Counted from the first letter of the stretch, positions 16,326-26,617 are shown. The stretch is DNA of 64,000 nucleotides from Tenggerimyces flavus (GCF_016907715.1 NZ_JAFBCM010000001.1:3286001-3350000), one strand, 5' to 3'. A program made the numbers and translations. The notes: generated by a model not told the origin, from the sequence alone.

Positions 16326-16362
16326 ACTGGGCCCGGTGGTCGTGGTGACCATCGGGCCCAGT
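16326..16362. terminator. Bidirectional terminator between convergent pst-region genes
   Basis: ACTGGGCCCG (16326-16335) pairs with CGGGCCCAGT (16353-16362), extended inward by GTGGTC/GACCAT. It lies midway between the plus-strand stop at 16301 and the minus-strand stop at 16399, so it can end both transcripts. Confidence 0.75.
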
Positions 16363-16398
16363 GAGGTTCGGTCAGCTACTGCTGGCCTTGCGAAGTGG

Positions 16399-17409
16399 TT
16401 ACGGCAGCGGGGTGGTGCGGGGGATGCCGCAGCCGCTGGCGAGGGTCTGGAAGCCGTTGGCCGTGACGATCGCCTTGCCCTTGGTGCTGCAGATGAAGCC
16501 GGTCGAGCTGAAGACCGCGGCGTTCTTGGCGGTCGTCACCTGGGTGGCGCGGAGGATGTTGTAGAGCACGCGCGTCCAGCGGGGGTTGGTGAACGTGCGG
16601 AGCTGCGACTTCGTCGCGGCCGGCAGCTGGTTGAAGCGGCCGAGCGAGAACGGTCCGATGGCGTTGGGGGAGTTGGCGATGACCGGAGCCGGGTCGTGCT
16701 CCTGCGTCACCGTCAGGCAGGGCTGGTTGGGGTTGTACGGCGAGCCCTTGATCGCCGTCAGCTGGTCGATGAAGAACTGACGCGAGCCCGAACCGGTCTG
16801 CGGGATCAGCGGCTTGATGACACCAGCCGGGGTACCGGAGACCTGGCTCCAGTTGGTGATCGTGCACTCGTAGATGCCGAGGAGTTGCGCGTTGGTCAGC
16901 GTCGCCGGAGCCGTACGGCCCGAGTTCGTGACCAGGACGAGCGTGTCGCGAGCGAACGGAACCATGCGCAGACCGGCAGAAACCTCGGCCGCCGTCAGCG
17001 CACGCGACGAACGCGCGAAGTCGATCTGGGGACGGGCCTGCAGCGCCGCGATGCCCTGCGACGAGCCGTTCGGCCGCGGGATCGACAGACCCGGGCGGAT
17101 CGTGATGTTCGCCGAGCCGGTCGCGTCGAACGACGCGAGGCGGTCGGCCGGGTTGTCGTCGCCACCGCCGACGACACCGTTACGGCCAAGCTCGTTGAAG
17201 CCGTCGGTGAAGTTCGGGGCGAGGCCGTCCGCGAGGGCGTTCAGCACGAGCTCGGAGGTGTCCGAGCCCACGCCCACGACATCGCTGGTGTCGGTGGCGA
17301 ACGCCGGGTGGTAGTTGCCCGGGTCGCCGAGCGCGGTGGAGGCCGCGAGACCCACGCTCAGGACGGCAGCGGCGGTAACCGCGAGGCCGCGCTTGATGAT
17401 CTTCCGCAT
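16399..17409 (-). CDS. Secreted PstS-like substrate-binding protein
   Basis: A 336-residue protein with a Sec signal peptide (MRKIIKRGLAVTAAAVLSVG, ending TALGD). The binding domain shows phosphate-loop-like elements VGVGSDTSELVLNAL, DFARSSRALT and the QTGSGSRQFFIDQL segment of type-II periplasmic-binding proteins. It has no lipobox and no C-terminal anchor, unlike the PstS at 10569, so it should be freely secreted. ATG 17409 has GGAGGA 10 bases upstream. It is transcribed alone, convergent with the pst operon. A second phosphate or phospho-compound binding protein is the likely role. Confidence 0.8.
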   Translation of the reverse strand: MRKIIKRGLAVTAAAVLSVGLAASTALGDPGNYHPAFATDTSDVVGVGSDTSELVLNALADGLAPNFTDGFNELGRNGVVGGGDDNPADRLASFDATGSANITIRPGLSIPRPNGSSQGIAALQARPQIDFARSSRALTAAEVSAGLRMVPFARDTLVLVTNSGRTAPATLTNAQLLGIYECTITNWSQVSGTPAGVIKPLIPQTGSGSRQFFIDQLTAIKGSPYNPNQPCLTVTQEHDPAPVIANSPNAIGPFSLGRFNQLPAATKSQLRTFTNPRWTRVLYNILRATQVTTAKNAAVFSSTGFICSTKGKAIVTANGFQTLASGCGIPRTTPLP

Positions 17410-17923
17410 GACGATGTGTCCTCCGCAGTAAGGGGTTGGGACCATACGTTGGTTCGAACCGGTTTCCGGCTCGCCCACGGGGGGCATCGCTTACTCTGTC
17501 CAGCCCGGCCCGGTCCGACCACAACGGCGAGGCACGCGGTACACGTCACGCAGATGACCAACGGATTCTGGCCGAACGTCGTCGGTAAACAACCGGTAAC
17601 GCTGTCCGGCCCCGGTGCAGGTGGGCCGCTTGGGGCTTGATGAATGCGCGATGGCCGCGAGTTCCTGCCCGAGGCCTCCGACAGGCACCGCCAGCCCCGA
17701 TCCGGAGCCGTCCACGACGGCGGGATGTCGTTCGTGTGTCGTACACCCAACGGATCCCCACCGGTCCTGGCCACTCGATTAGCGTCACCGCCGTCAAGCG
17801 AAGCGCGTGCGCCGGCGGGGGGTCGAAACGTGCACCGCAACCTTGCCCACCCGAAGCGGTGCCGGTGTCAATGGCGCCTTGCGACCCCGGGTGGTCAGCA
17901 CTCACAGGAGGGGATCCTTGAGC
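17410..17923. other. 514-base divergent intergenic region
   Basis: This stretch separates the minus-strand PstS-like gene from the plus-strand secreted protein at 17924 and holds no credible gene. Read on the minus strand it contains GTTACCGGTTG followed at once by TTTACCGACGA (about 17571-17592), weakly similar to an 11-base PhoP repeat pair. The end carries AGGAGGGG (17906-17913), the ribosome-binding site of the gene at 17924. Promoters for both genes must lie here, but no unambiguous -35/-10 pair was found. Confidence 0.4.
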
Positions 17924-18790
17924 ATGAGACTTCGGACCGCTGTCCTCGCCGGCGCACTTGCTGTCGGCGGCGGCCTGTTCGCCTTCGCCGCACCCGCGAG
18001 CGCGGCACCGGTCACGCAGTGCACCGGCGACCTCGGCGCGGTGACGGTCAGCGGCAACCTTTCGGTGCCCGCGGACCAGACCTGCACGCTGAACGGAACG
18101 ATCGTCAACGGCACGGCGACGATCGGCAAGAACGCGAACCTGCTCGTTCTCGCCGGCACGATCAAGCGGAACGTCACGGTCAACGCGGGCGGCTACTTCG
18201 ACACGACCGGCTCGACGCTCGGTCAGAACGTGTACCTCATCGACGCCGCTGGCACGCGCCTCGACACCACCAAGGTCGCTGGCTCGGTCCGCTCGTCCGA
18301 CAACAACAAGGGCTTCGCCGGCTTCATCTTCGGCGACAGCGCTGAGGTTTCCGGCAACGTCGAGCAGTTCGCCACCGGCGAGCTCCTGCTCGAGCGCAGC
18401 ACGGTCAGCGGCAGCGTCCGTGGCATCGACAACACCTACACCCAGCTGTACCGCACGACCGTGGGCCGCAACCTGGACGCCTTCGGCAACGTGGAGAGCG
18501 TGGTCGTCTGCGAGAGCAAGGTCAACGGCGACGGCGCGTTCTTCAACAACACCGGTGTCGTCCAGCTCGGTGTCGGCGAGATCTTCAGCTGCACCGGCCA
18601 GAACGAGTGGGGCGACGACGTCTCGGTCTCGAGCAACGACGCGGCGTTGACGGTGACCAACAACCTCATCCACGGCGACCTGTGCGGCTACCGGAACACC
18701 CCGGCGCCGACCGGTAGCGAGAACGTGGTCGAGGGCCGCAAGAGCGGTCAGTTCGTGAACCTGCAGCCGACGCCCGTTCCCGCCGGCTGA
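17924..18790 (+). CDS. Secreted repeat protein, probable beta-helix or bactofilin-like fold
   Basis: A 288-residue exported protein with signal peptide [16 protein letters not shown] ending ASAAP. The mature part is a run of short strands rich in Val, Asn, Gly and Thr ([54 protein letters not shown]), which suggests a right-handed solenoid. Four or more Cys residues (QCTGDLG, TCTLNG, VVCESK, FSCTG, LCGYRN) may form disulfides. ATG 17924 and TTG 17918 both lie close to AGGAGGGG. It lies between two Pst-related genes; function unknown. Confidence 0.65.
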   Translation: MRLRTAVLAGALAVGGGLFAFAAPASAAPVTQCTGDLGAVTVSGNLSVPADQTCTLNGTIVNGTATIGKNANLLVLAGTIKRNVTVNAGGYFDTTGSTLGQNVYLIDAAGTRLDTTKVAGSVRSSDNNKGFAGFIFGDSAEVSGNVEQFATGELLLERSTVSGSVRGIDNTYTQLYRTTVGRNLDAFGNVESVVVCESKVNGDGAFFNNTGVVQLGVGEIFSCTGQNEWGDDVSVSSNDAALTVTNNLIHGDLCGYRNTPAPTGSENVVEGRKSGQFVNLQPTPVPAG

Positions 18791-18807
18791 GCTCGACGCA
18801 GTCCGAC

Positions 18808-18840
18808 GATGCCCGCCGGTGTGCTCCGCCGGCGGGCATC
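18808..18840 (+). terminator. GC-rich hairpin terminator
   Basis: GATGCCCGCCGG (18808-18819) and CCGGCGGGCATC (18829-18840) form a perfect 12-bp stem with a 9-base loop, 18 bases after the stop of the secreted repeat protein. It separates that gene from pstB. Confidence 0.8.
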
Positions 18841-18915
18841 GTGCTGTCCACCGGTTCGTCTGGCGTACATCTTCCGGTCGCACCGGAGCTTCGTCGCGTC
18901 CCTAGCTTCGAACCC

Positions 18916-19815
18916 ATGTCGATCGAGACCAACCCCGAGCAGCTCGCCCCGGACAGCGGGAAGCACATCGGTGACGTGACCGAGCTTCTGCCCGCGGTAC
19001 GGGCGACCGCCACCGTCCCCGTGGCGTCCGGCCCGATCAAGGGCTCGACGCTGATCGCCGAGGCGGTGTCGGCGTGGTTCGGTACGCACAAGGTGCTCGA
19101 GCAGGTCGACCTGACGATGCCGGCCGGTACGGTGACCGCGCTGATCGGCCCTTCAGGCTGCGGAAAGTCGACGTTCCTGCGGATCCTCAACCGCATGCAC
19201 GAGCTGATCCCCGCGGCCGCGCTGGCGGGATCGGTACGGCTCGACGGCGACGACATCTACGACGCCGGGCACCGGATCACCGAGACGCGGCGGCGGATCG
19301 GGATGGTGTTCCAGAAGCCGAATCCGTTCCCGACGATGACGATCGCGGACAACGTGACGGCGGGCTTGAAGCTCACCGGGCAGCGGGTCTCGCGTTCGGG
19401 CCGGGACGGGCTGATCGAGGAGTGCCTGACGAAGGCCGGCCTGTGGCGTGAGGTGAAGGACCGCATGAACGAGCCCGGCGGAGCGCTGTCGGGTGGCCAG
19501 CAGCAGCGGCTGTGCATCGCGCGCTCGTTGGCCGTACGGCCGGACGTTCTGCTGATGGACGAGCCGTGCTCGGCGCTCGACCCGACGTCGACGCGGCGCA
19601 TCGAGGAGACGATCGGCGAGCTGGCGCACGAGGTCACGATCGTGATCGTCACGCACAACATGCAGCAGGCCGCCCGGGTCTCGCAACAGTGCGCGTTCTT
19701 CCTTGCCGAGCAGGGAACTCCGGGCTACATCGTGGAGTCGGGGGAGACCGCGACGATCTTCTCCAACCCGCAGGACCCGCGGACGTACGACTACGTCAAC
19801 GGCCGCTTCGGCTGA
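18916..19815 (+). CDS. pstB: Phosphate ABC transporter ATP-binding protein PstB
   Basis: A 299-residue ATPase. The ABC core begins near residue 45 after an unusual N-terminal extension. Walker A is [12 protein letters not shown], the Q-loop is [10 protein letters not shown] (the PNPFP form typical of PstB), the signature is [15 protein letters not shown], Walker B is [13 protein letters not shown] and the switch His is in THN. It should power the PstC/PstA channel encoded at 8.4-10.6 kb although it is a separate transcription unit. No Shine-Dalgarno precedes ATG 18916; TAGCTT at 18903-18908 would give a leaderless mRNA. No phoU gene is present in the window. Confidence 0.94.
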   Translation: MSIETNPEQLAPDSGKHIGDVTELLPAVRATATVPVASGPIKGSTLIAEAVSAWFGTHKVLEQVDLTMPAGTVTALIGPSGCGKSTFLRILNRMHELIPAAALAGSVRLDGDDIYDAGHRITETRRRIGMVFQKPNPFPTMTIADNVTAGLKLTGQRVSRSGRDGLIEECLTKAGLWREVKDRMNEPGGALSGGQQQRLCIARSLAVRPDVLLMDEPCSALDPTSTRRIEETIGELAHEVTIVIVTHNMQQAARVSQQCAFFLAEQGTPGYIVESGETATIFSNPQDPRTYDYVNGRFG

Positions 19816-21794
19816 GGCTGACCGAGCGCCTCGGCGGGCGCGTGGCCGCTGGTCCCTGGGAGCAGCGTGAGGGCGAGCCCCAGGTCCTGGTCGTTGGCGA
19901 GCGGATCGGTGCGGTAGCCGGGTTGGTCGTCGATGCAGGACGGGAACAGGAACGCGCACGAGGCGTTGCCGTCCGGGGTGAAGTCGACGAGGTTCGCGGC
20001 GGTGACGTCGCGGATGATCTCCGTCGCCCGCGGCGTGTCCAGCTCGGGTGGCAGGTCGAGCAGCGCGCGCGGGGACAGGATCGACCAGTAGTGCGGGAAC
20101 GTGTCGCCGTACAAGCGAAGGCGGCCGAACCAGAAGCCGTCCCAGTGCCGGATCGGCACGTTGCGCAGCCGTACGTGCGGTTGCCTGCCGGCGAACGCGA
20201 GCAGCCACTCGGTGACGGTCCGCATCGCCTGGACGAGCTCGTCATCGGGTGAGATTCGCCAAGCCCCGCTGAGGATCGACAGCAGCGGCGCGGTCATCGA
20301 CTGCTCGTAGCTGACCTCGTGCTCCGGCAGGTCCGTGCCCAGGGCGGCGAGCGTGCGGCCGTGGCTGAGCAACGACTGCCGGACGCGGCTCGCCTCGGTC
20401 GGCAGTGCGGCTCCGTCGCACAATGCCGCGACGCGGGTGGCCGCCTCGGCGATCGTGATCGCGAGGAACCGTTCGCCGCCGTCGGCGTAGTAGCGGTCGA
20501 GGATCGCGACCGCGGTGAGCAGGTCGTCGCGCGACCCGTACGTGGCGAAGAGCTCGGCGAACAACAGCGCGAACCACGGGCTGTTGTAGAGCCGGGCATG
20601 TCCGTCCGCGGTGCTGGAGTTGCGGATCCGGTGCTCGCTCGTGATCAGGTGCTCGAGGCAGAACGCCTTGTACGCCTGGAGGTTCTCGTCGACCTCGGCC
20701 AGGTCGTCGACCCAGCCGCGCTGCCTCGCCGCGACCAGCAGCAGCGGCATCCCGACGCGTTCGCGCGCGTCGGACCAGTCCGCCCAGCCGAGGTCGTGGG
20801 TGAGGCGCAGGCCGCGTTCGACGTCGTACGGAACGAACGCCGCCGCCCGCGAGCCCTGGCGTTCGATCGCACGATGCTTGCCGATGATGGCGGCCACGCG
20901 CCGGCGGACGAGCTCGTCGATCGGCGTGTGGTGCAGGACCGCGACCCGCGACCGCCTGCCGTCGCTGTGCGGGACGTCGACGTGCGAGACGCCGTGCTCG
21001 TGAGCGACAACGCTGGAGTCGCCCACCGCGATCGGGTCGCCGATCGGCGCGGCGAGCGAGGGGACGGCGATCGTCGCGCGGTGCCCGGCGAGCGCGGCGG
21101 GAACGTCGTCGTACCAGCCGAGCTCCCAGCCGACCCGAAGCTCCTCGCCGGGCTCGAGCACCACCGCGGGCTGGCCGCCGAACGCGTGCGGGGCACGTGC
21201 TTCGTCGGTCGCGTGCAGCGAGATCACTCCACGCACGTTGGAAGACGTGAACTGGTGGCGGCCGGAGATCGAGTACGCCCAGAGCTCGCCCTCGACCAGG
21301 TCGAGCACCAGCGCGGGCGGCGTGCCGTCCATGCGGACGCCGACCAGCCAGGACTCCGCGCCGCCCGTCCAGACCTGGGCGTGCAGGTTCGTGCTCAGGA
21401 CCGTCCGCGCCGGGCCGTACGCGTCGGCGAGCGGCGTGTTGATCGCGAACGAGCCGATCCGCGCCGGTCGGTCGGCGAGGTTGCGCAGGACGTACCGCTC
21501 CCGCCACAGGTCGCCGAACGCGCGGGTCACCTCGACCTGCAGGCCGGGAGCGGGCTCGTACGTGCCCGTGACGTCGCTCGTGATCGACATCGTGTGCGGC
21601 GCGGCGAACCGACCGCTGCCCAGGTCTGAGATCACGAAGCCGGTGCCCCACCGCCAGTCCGGCCCGAACCAGGGCGCCGACTGCTCGTCGAGGAGGGCGT
21701 TCAGCTCGGGATGGCGCGGATGCCGTACGGCGTGCACCAGCCCGTCGTCGCCGACCTCGACGGTGCCGTCACCGCAGCGGAACTCGTGCGTCAC
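19791..21794 (-). CDS. Six-hairpin glycosidase-like protein
   Basis: A 667-residue cytoplasmic protein. The N-terminal half is a beta-sandwich ([20 protein letters not shown] to [10 protein letters not shown]). The C-terminal half is alpha-helical with (alpha/alpha)6-barrel features: [38 protein letters not shown] and [24 protein letters not shown]. This layout is that of six-hairpin glycosidases such as rhamnosidase and glucuronidase relatives. The sugar substrate cannot be read from sequence. It starts at GTG 21794, overlapping the tetR stop (GTGA), so it is coupled to and probably regulated by that TetR. The 3' end overlaps convergent pstB by 25 bases. Confidence 0.75.
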   Translation of the reverse strand: MTHEFRCGDGTVEVGDDGLVHAVRHPRHPELNALLDEQSAPWFGPDWRWGTGFVISDLGSGRFAAPHTMSITSDVTGTYEPAPGLQVEVTRAFGDLWRERYVLRNLADRPARIGSFAINTPLADAYGPARTVLSTNLHAQVWTGGAESWLVGVRMDGTPPALVLDLVEGELWAYSISGRHQFTSSNVRGVISLHATDEARAPHAFGGQPAVVLEPGEELRVGWELGWYDDVPAALAGHRATIAVPSLAAPIGDPIAVGDSSVVAHEHGVSHVDVPHSDGRRSRVAVLHHTPIDELVRRRVAAIIGKHRAIERQGSRAAAFVPYDVERGLRLTHDLGWADWSDARERVGMPLLLVAARQRGWVDDLAEVDENLQAYKAFCLEHLITSEHRIRNSSTADGHARLYNSPWFALLFAELFATYGSRDDLLTAVAILDRYYADGGERFLAITIAEAATRVAALCDGAALPTEASRVRQSLLSHGRTLAALGTDLPEHEVSYEQSMTAPLLSILSGAWRISPDDELVQAMRTVTEWLLAFAGRQPHVRLRNVPIRHWDGFWFGRLRLYGDTFPHYWSILSPRALLDLPPELDTPRATEIIRDVTAANLVDFTPDGNASCAFLFPSCIDDQPGYRTDPLANDQDLGLALTLLPGTSGHAPAEALGQPQPKRPLT

Positions 21795-22381
21795 AACGTT
21801 GCCCCGATGCCGCGCAGGGCTTCGTCGACGATGCCGTTGACGAACGCGTCGTCGAGCCGGGTGACAGGCAGGACCAACCGGTGGTAGAAGCCGCCGTAGA
21901 GCAGGTCGACCGCGATGTCGAGGTCGACGCCTCGGTTGATCTGTCCGTCCTCCTGGGCCTTGCGCAGGCGGCGCTTGCAGGCCTCGATCCGCGGGCGGAC
22001 GATGCTGGTCAATAACTCCTCGAGGAGCGCCGGCTCGTGCTGGGCGGCGCCGATCAGCGACCGCAGCGAGGGTCCGAGCTCCGGGTCGTTCGCGAGCTCC
22101 ACGAGGCCGCGGATCTGCACTTTCAGGTCCGCGGCGACGTCGCCGGTGTCGGGGAACTCGCCCTGCAGCTGGACCTGTTCGCCCCACATGTCGAGCATGA
22201 GCACGCCCTTGGACGGCCACCACCGGTAGATCGTCTGCTTCCCCACGCCGGCGGCCGCCGCGATCGCCTCGATCGACATGGCCTGGTACCCCAGCTCGGC
22301 GCTGAGCTTGCGCGTGGCGCTGAGGATCGCGGTCCGCGACCGCTCACTGCGGCGGGCGGGATCGGGACTTCGCTCGGGCAT
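21791..22381 (-). CDS. TetR family regulator
   Basis: A 196-residue TetR/AcrR protein. The HTH MSIEAIAAAAGVGKQTIYRWW is preceded by helix 1 SERSRTAILSATRKLSAELG. The C-terminal ligand domain ends VDLLYGGFYHRLVLPVTRLD, as in a common actinobacterial TetR subfamily. It shares an operon with the downstream glycosidase (4-base overlap). TATAGT (22389-22394 on the minus strand) lies 7 bases before the ATG, indicating a leaderless message; the palindrome at 22406 is the probable autoregulatory site. Confidence 0.88.
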   Translation of the reverse strand: MPERSPDPARRSERSRTAILSATRKLSAELGYQAMSIEAIAAAAGVGKQTIYRWWPSKGVLMLDMWGEQVQLQGEFPDTGDVAADLKVQIRGLVELANDPELGPSLRSLIGAAQHEPALLEELLTSIVRPRIEACKRRLRKAQEDGQINRGVDLDIAVDLLYGGFYHRLVLPVTRLDDAFVNGIVDEALRGIGATL

Positions 22382-22405
22382 GGGTCCGACTATAGCAAGA
22401 CCGCG

Positions 22406-22423
22406 AGACGGTCCGTTCCGTCT
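22406..22423. promoter_or_regulatory. Probable TetR operator
   Basis: AGACGG (22406-22411) and CCGTCT (22418-22423) are perfect arms 6 bases apart. The site lies just upstream of the tetR -10 box, so it would cover the -35 region, and it overlaps the stop codon of the upstream methyltransferase. Confidence 0.5.
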
Positions 22424-23399
22424 AGGCCCGGGCCTCGAGGAGGTGCAGGCCGGTGACGCTGTCGGCCGGGATGGTGGCGGTCAGCCTCAAGCCGGCTCTG
22501 GCGAGGAGCTCCGCGTACTCCGCCTCCGTGCGCTCCCGGCCGTGCAGGAGCAACAGCATGTGCAGGTCCATCCGGATCGCCCCGGGTTGCTCGGCGGCGA
22601 GCTCGGGGAGGACGGACTCGACAATCAGCAGGGTGCCGCTGTCGGGCATCGCGGCGCGGCAGGTGCGCAGGATCGCCACGGCGCGGTCGTCGTCCCAGTC
22701 GTGCAGGACTCGGGACAGCAGGTACACGTCGGCGCCGGCTGGGACGGAGACGAAGAAGTCGCCCGCGTGGCTGGGCAGTTTGGAGTCCTTGACGACCTCG
22801 GGTTGGTCGAACAGCGTTCCCTCGAGGCCTGGCGCGGAGGCGAGAATCGCCTCGAGGAGCGTGCCGCGGCCACCGCCGACGTCGACGAGCGAGCGGAACC
22901 TGGTGAAGTCGTACGCCGCGACTACGGCACGCGCTTCGCGGCTCAACCGGGCGGACATCGAGCCCTGGAACGAGGCCATCTCCTCGGGACGCGCCGCCAG
23001 GTAGTCGAAGAACGCGCTGCCGTGCACGTGCTCGAACGGCACCCCGCCCGTCTTGGCCGATCGGAGCAGGCCACCGAGTGCCTCGTAGTACAACCGTCCG
23101 CGCGCCAACACGTAACCGCGCAGAGATCCTTGGGCGTCCGCGCGCAGCAGCTCGCCCGTCGGCGTCAACGCGAACCGCCCGTCCGGCGACTCCTCGAGTA
23201 CGCGCTCCGCCGCCAGACCACGCAGGATCCGCCGCAGCACAACGGCATCGGCGTCCACCGCTGCCGCCAACTCCGCCGTGTTCAGGGGCTTGTCCGCCAG
23301 CGCGTCAGCGACTCCCAGCTCGGTCGCGACGTACAGCAGTTGCGTGGCGAGGTAGCCATCCGCCAACCAGGCAAGGCGTTCTCCGGCGTTCTCGGTCAA
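22422..23399 (-). CDS. SAM-dependent O-methyltransferase
   Basis: A 325-residue paralogue-like relative of the enzyme at 1567. It has a winged-helix dimerisation domain (AAVDADAVVLRRILRGLAAE), the SAM motif SLVDVGGGRGTLLEAILA, and LLSRVLHDWDDDRAVAILRT with His and the DWDD motif typical of family-2 O-methyltransferases. The start is TTG 23399, supported by GGGAGGA 5 bases upstream. Substrate unknown. It lies upstream of tetR on the same strand, but the operator between them suggests separate promoters. Confidence 0.86.
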   Translation of the reverse strand: MTENAGERLAWLADGYLATQLLYVATELGVADALADKPLNTAELAAAVDADAVVLRRILRGLAAERVLEESPDGRFALTPTGELLRADAQGSLRGYVLARGRLYYEALGGLLRSAKTGGVPFEHVHGSAFFDYLAARPEEMASFQGSMSARLSREARAVVAAYDFTRFRSLVDVGGGRGTLLEAILASAPGLEGTLFDQPEVVKDSKLPSHAGDFFVSVPAGADVYLLSRVLHDWDDDRAVAILRTCRAAMPDSGTLLIVESVLPELAAEQPGAIRMDLHMLLLLHGRERTEAEYAELLARAGLRLTATIPADSVTGLHLLEARA

Positions 23400-23475
23400 G
23401 GCGGTCCTCCCCGTCGTCCGGACTCCGAGTATTCGCCACCGACGCGCGCGACCGCATGGGCAACGACTGCCCACA

Positions 23476-25443
23476 TTAGATCGGCAAGCTGGCCAGGACG
23501 CGTCCCCCGCTTGGCGAAGGTCCGGCGGTGCACGTGCCGCCGACCTCGGTCGCCCGCTCGACCATCGCGCTCAGCCCCACGCCGGGTCGCCACGGCGCCT
23601 GCGAACGGTGGTCGTCCGCCACCTCGACGTGCAAGGCGCCGTCGGCGACCGTCAGCTCCACTACGGCTTCGGTGGCGGAGGAGTGGCGGGCGACGTTGGT
23701 CAGGGCCTCGACCGCGATCCGGTACGCCGCGACCTCCACGGCCGCCGGCAGCTCGGGCATTTCTGCCGGCGCCTTGACCAGGACCGCGAGCGGACTGCCA
23801 TCGCTGCGGGACGACAGCCGTCCGGCCTGTTGCCGTAGCGCTCCGGCGAGGCCGAGCTCGTCGAGCGACGGCGGGCGGAGTCCGTACACCACGCGCCGGA
23901 TGTCGTCGATCGCCCCGGTCGTGGTCGCCCGCAACTCGCGGAGCAGCTGCTCGGTGCGTTCGGGCTCGGTGGTCAGCATGTTGCGCGCGGCGTCGAGCTT
24001 GTACGCGACGCCGGTCAGCGTTGGGCCGAGCCCGTCGTGCAGGTCGCGGCGCAGCCTTCGCCGTTCCTCCTCGCGGCCGGCGACGATCCGTTCGCGCGAG
24101 TCCTGCACCTCGGCGGCGAGGGCGGCGGACCGTACCGCCATCGTGAGCGGAACGGCCATCAACTCCAGCACGTGCGCGTCGGCTGCGGACAGCCGGTCCT
24201 CGCCGGTACGCAGGCCGACGACGAGCTCGCCGAGGGTCTCGTCGCCCAGCCGCAGGGGTACGGCGTGCACGCGGTCCGTCTTCACGCCAGACGAGGCGAT
24301 CGCTTGGCCGTCGGCTGCCAGCTCGGCGTACGGGAGGCGCAGGGCTTCGCGTACGGCGTCCAACGTCAGCGTCTGATCGGCGCCGTCGGTCTCCAGAAGC
24401 CGTTGCCCCACACGGGAAATCGCTCGCACCGGGTCGCCGCGGTCGCCGTAGAACAGCCTGTCGACGACGCCTTGCAGCCGGACCCTCACGGGGTTGAAGA
24501 CGACGGCGATGACGATCGTCGCGAGGATCGACGAACCCAGTCCGATCTGCTGGCGTACCGCGTTGTCCAGCATGGCGACCAGGCCGATGTAGCCGGCGAC
24601 GACCGCGGCGGTGAGCAGCAGGTACGTGACCGTCCGGGACACCACGAGGCGGATGTCGAACAGCTGGTGCCGCACGATCGCGATCGCCACCGCCGCGGGG
24701 ATAAGCCCGAACCCGAGCAGCAGCAGGATCGGTCCGTCGCCGGAGACGAAGCGCTGCGCGTTCATCGCGAACGCGAGGATCACCGCGAGCAGGAACCAGA
24801 GCAGCTGTCGCCGTACCATCTCGTCGCCGCGGCGGTAGCGGACGATGAGGCTGACGATCACCAGCAGTGCCTGCGGGAGTCCAACGACCGTCGCCACCGA
24901 CCACAGCCAGGTCAGCGAGTCGTAGAACGGCAGGACCAGGTACGACGTGGCTCCTGGCACGAGCTCGCCCGGCTCGGTCCCCAACCAGGTGACGAACAGC
25001 AAGCCGGCAAGGACGAACGCGTACACGACCCATCGCCAGCGCGGCGAAGGTGGCTTGCCATCGGGAAACAGCAACAGCGCAAGGGGAAACGCGAGACCGA
25101 TCCCCATTGGCCAGGCGAGCGCGAAGATCGTCGCCAGCAGCTTGAGGGCGACCTCCGGCCAGCCGGCCTCGACGCCGTACGCGCCCCACGGCGCCATCCA
25201 GGCCGAGGTCAGGTGCCCGATCGCTCCGGCCAGGAACAGCCATCCGATCGGATTCTTGGGCCGGAAGTAGGCGATCACGAACCCGCAGCTGCCGAACGTC
25301 AGGCCGAACGCGGTGTTCGTCAACGTGTACGACTCGACGACTGCCTGCGCGTCGGATCCCGCGACCCACACGCCGGTCGTGACCGCGGCCAGTTCGAGGA
25401 CCAGGACGGCCGCGAGCAGCCACGCCACCCGTCGTGCGCTCAT
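23476..25443 (-). CDS. NarL-system sensor histidine kinase with multi-helix N-terminus
   Basis: A 655-residue membrane kinase. The N-terminal 270 residues have about eight hydrophobic segments. A linker with a GAF-like region (about 330-420) follows, then the HisKA_3 phosphoacceptor EEERRRLRRDLHDGLGPTLT and the HATPase N-box EALTNVARHS. The G-box is shortened: VADDHRSQAPWRPGVGLSAM. It forms a coupled pair with the response regulator directly upstream (ATGA overlap at 25440-25443). The signal is unknown; the membrane part resembles sensors of envelope or lipid-soluble stimuli. Confidence 0.9.
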   Translation of the reverse strand: MSARRVAWLLAAVLVLELAAVTTGVWVAGSDAQAVVESYTLTNTAFGLTFGSCGFVIAYFRPKNPIGWLFLAGAIGHLTSAWMAPWGAYGVEAGWPEVALKLLATIFALAWPMGIGLAFPLALLLFPDGKPPSPRWRWVVYAFVLAGLLFVTWLGTEPGELVPGATSYLVLPFYDSLTWLWSVATVVGLPQALLVIVSLIVRYRRGDEMVRRQLLWFLLAVILAFAMNAQRFVSGDGPILLLLGFGLIPAAVAIAIVRHQLFDIRLVVSRTVTYLLLTAAVVAGYIGLVAMLDNAVRQQIGLGSSILATIVIAVVFNPVRVRLQGVVDRLFYGDRGDPVRAISRVGQRLLETDGADQTLTLDAVREALRLPYAELAADGQAIASSGVKTDRVHAVPLRLGDETLGELVVGLRTGEDRLSAADAHVLELMAVPLTMAVRSAALAAEVQDSRERIVAGREEERRRLRRDLHDGLGPTLTGVAYKLDAARNMLTTEPERTEQLLRELRATTTGAIDDIRRVVYGLRPPSLDELGLAGALRQQAGRLSSRSDGSPLAVLVKAPAEMPELPAAVEVAAYRIAVEALTNVARHSSATEAVVELTVADGALHVEVADDHRSQAPWRPGVGLSAMVERATEVGGTCTAGPSPSGGRVLASLPI

Positions 25444-26090
25444 GCGGTGCCGCCCAGGCCTTCCTTGCGGGCACGGGCGATCGCCTCGGCCCTTCCCGCG
25501 ACCTGGAGCTTGGCGAAGATGTTCGAGATGTGGTTGGCGACGGTCTTGCCCGCGAGCGCGAGCCTGCTGGCGATCGCGGTGTTGGACAGGCCGGCGGCGA
25601 TGAGGTCGAGCACCTCACGTTCGCGCCCGGTGAGCTCGGGGAACGGCTCGTCGACGCGCGGCGGCGCGGCGAAGTAGCCGAGCACTCTGGTCGCGACACC
25701 GGGGCCGAAGATCGCCTGGCCGTTGGCGACCGCCCTGATCGCGTTGGCGATCTCGTCCTGCCCGGCGCCCTTCAACAGGTAGCCGCGGGCGCCGGCGCGC
25801 ATCGCCGCGAACACCGAGTCATCGTCGTCGTACATCGTGAGCACGAGAACGGCCACGCCCGGGACCGCCTTGAGGACCTGGCGGGTCGCCTCGATCCCGT
25901 CCAGGTCGGGCATCTGCAGGTCCATCACCACGACCTCGGGCTTGTGCAGCACGGTCTCGCGGATCGCCTCGCGGCCGGTGGCAGCCTCGCCGACGAGCTC
26001 GACGCCGGGGAGCGAGCCGAGCAACGTTCGCAGCCCGTCCCGGACGATCGGGTGGTCGTCGGCCAGCACCACGCGCACGGTCTCGTTCAC
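25440..26090 (-). CDS. NarL/LuxR-type response regulator
   Basis: A 216-residue regulator. The receiver domain has acidic pair DD (ADDHPIVRDG), phosphoacceptor Asp in VVVMDLQMPDLDG and Lys in YLLKGAG. The C-terminal LuxR HTH is LTGREREVLDLIAAGLSNTA to KTVANHISNIFAKLQV. It is the partner of the downstream kinase. Divergent from the small membrane protein genes at 26258, which are therefore possible targets (inference). Confidence 0.93.
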   Translation of the reverse strand: MNETVRVVLADDHPIVRDGLRTLLGSLPGVELVGEAATGREAIRETVLHKPEVVVMDLQMPDLDGIEATRQVLKAVPGVAVLVLTMYDDDDSVFAAMRAGARGYLLKGAGQDEIANAIRAVANGQAIFGPGVATRVLGYFAAPPRVDEPFPELTGREREVLDLIAAGLSNTAIASRLALAGKTVANHISNIFAKLQVAGRAEAIARARKEGLGGTA

Positions 26091-26257
26091 CCCTCCATCA
26101 TCTTCCGCCGGCTTCCCGGTTGGGTCGGGAACACGCTCCTAGGCGGCCGGGAGATCCTCCTCCGGCTCGGCGGTCGCACGCCCGGGTGGGCGGGGGTGCG
26201 GCGGACGCATCGTTGCTGTCAGTCAGGGCTGGCTTGGCGATGAGGGAGGAACTGGTG

Positions 26258-26617
26258 ATGAGGACTACTGGGAAGGTCGGGCTCGGGATGGCCGGGCTGT
26301 TGGCGTTGGGCGACGTGGCGATGCCGTTGATCTCCGACGGCGAGTTCCCGCCCATGGTGGTCGCGCTGGTGGCGTTGGCGTTCGGCGTGGCGACGCTGGC
26401 CGCGCTGCTGCCGGCGTGGCGGGGGAGCCGGGCGGCGGGGTGGATCGTGGTGGTGACGCGGCTGATCTCGGTGTCCGGGGCGGTGCCGGCGTTCTTCGTG
26501 TCCGGGGTGCCGGCTCCGGCGGTGGCGTTGGCGGGAACGGGTGTCGTGCTGACGCTGGCGTGCTTGGTGCTGGTCGTTCCGGAGCTGCTCGTTCGGCGTG
26601 TGGCGGTGGCGCGATGA
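26258..26617 (+). CDS. Small four-helix membrane protein
   Basis: A 119-residue integral membrane protein with four predicted helices: [54 protein letters not shown] and [23 protein letters not shown] 26258 has GGGAGGA 7 bases upstream. It overlaps the next gene by 4 bases (ATGA). Family and function are not recognised. Confidence 0.7.

Noticed and set aside
24037-25677. A 546-codon plus-strand frame opposite the histidine kinase.
   Set aside because: Low-complexity Gln/Arg/Asp/His content typical of antisense GC-rich DNA; the kinase on the other strand is complete.
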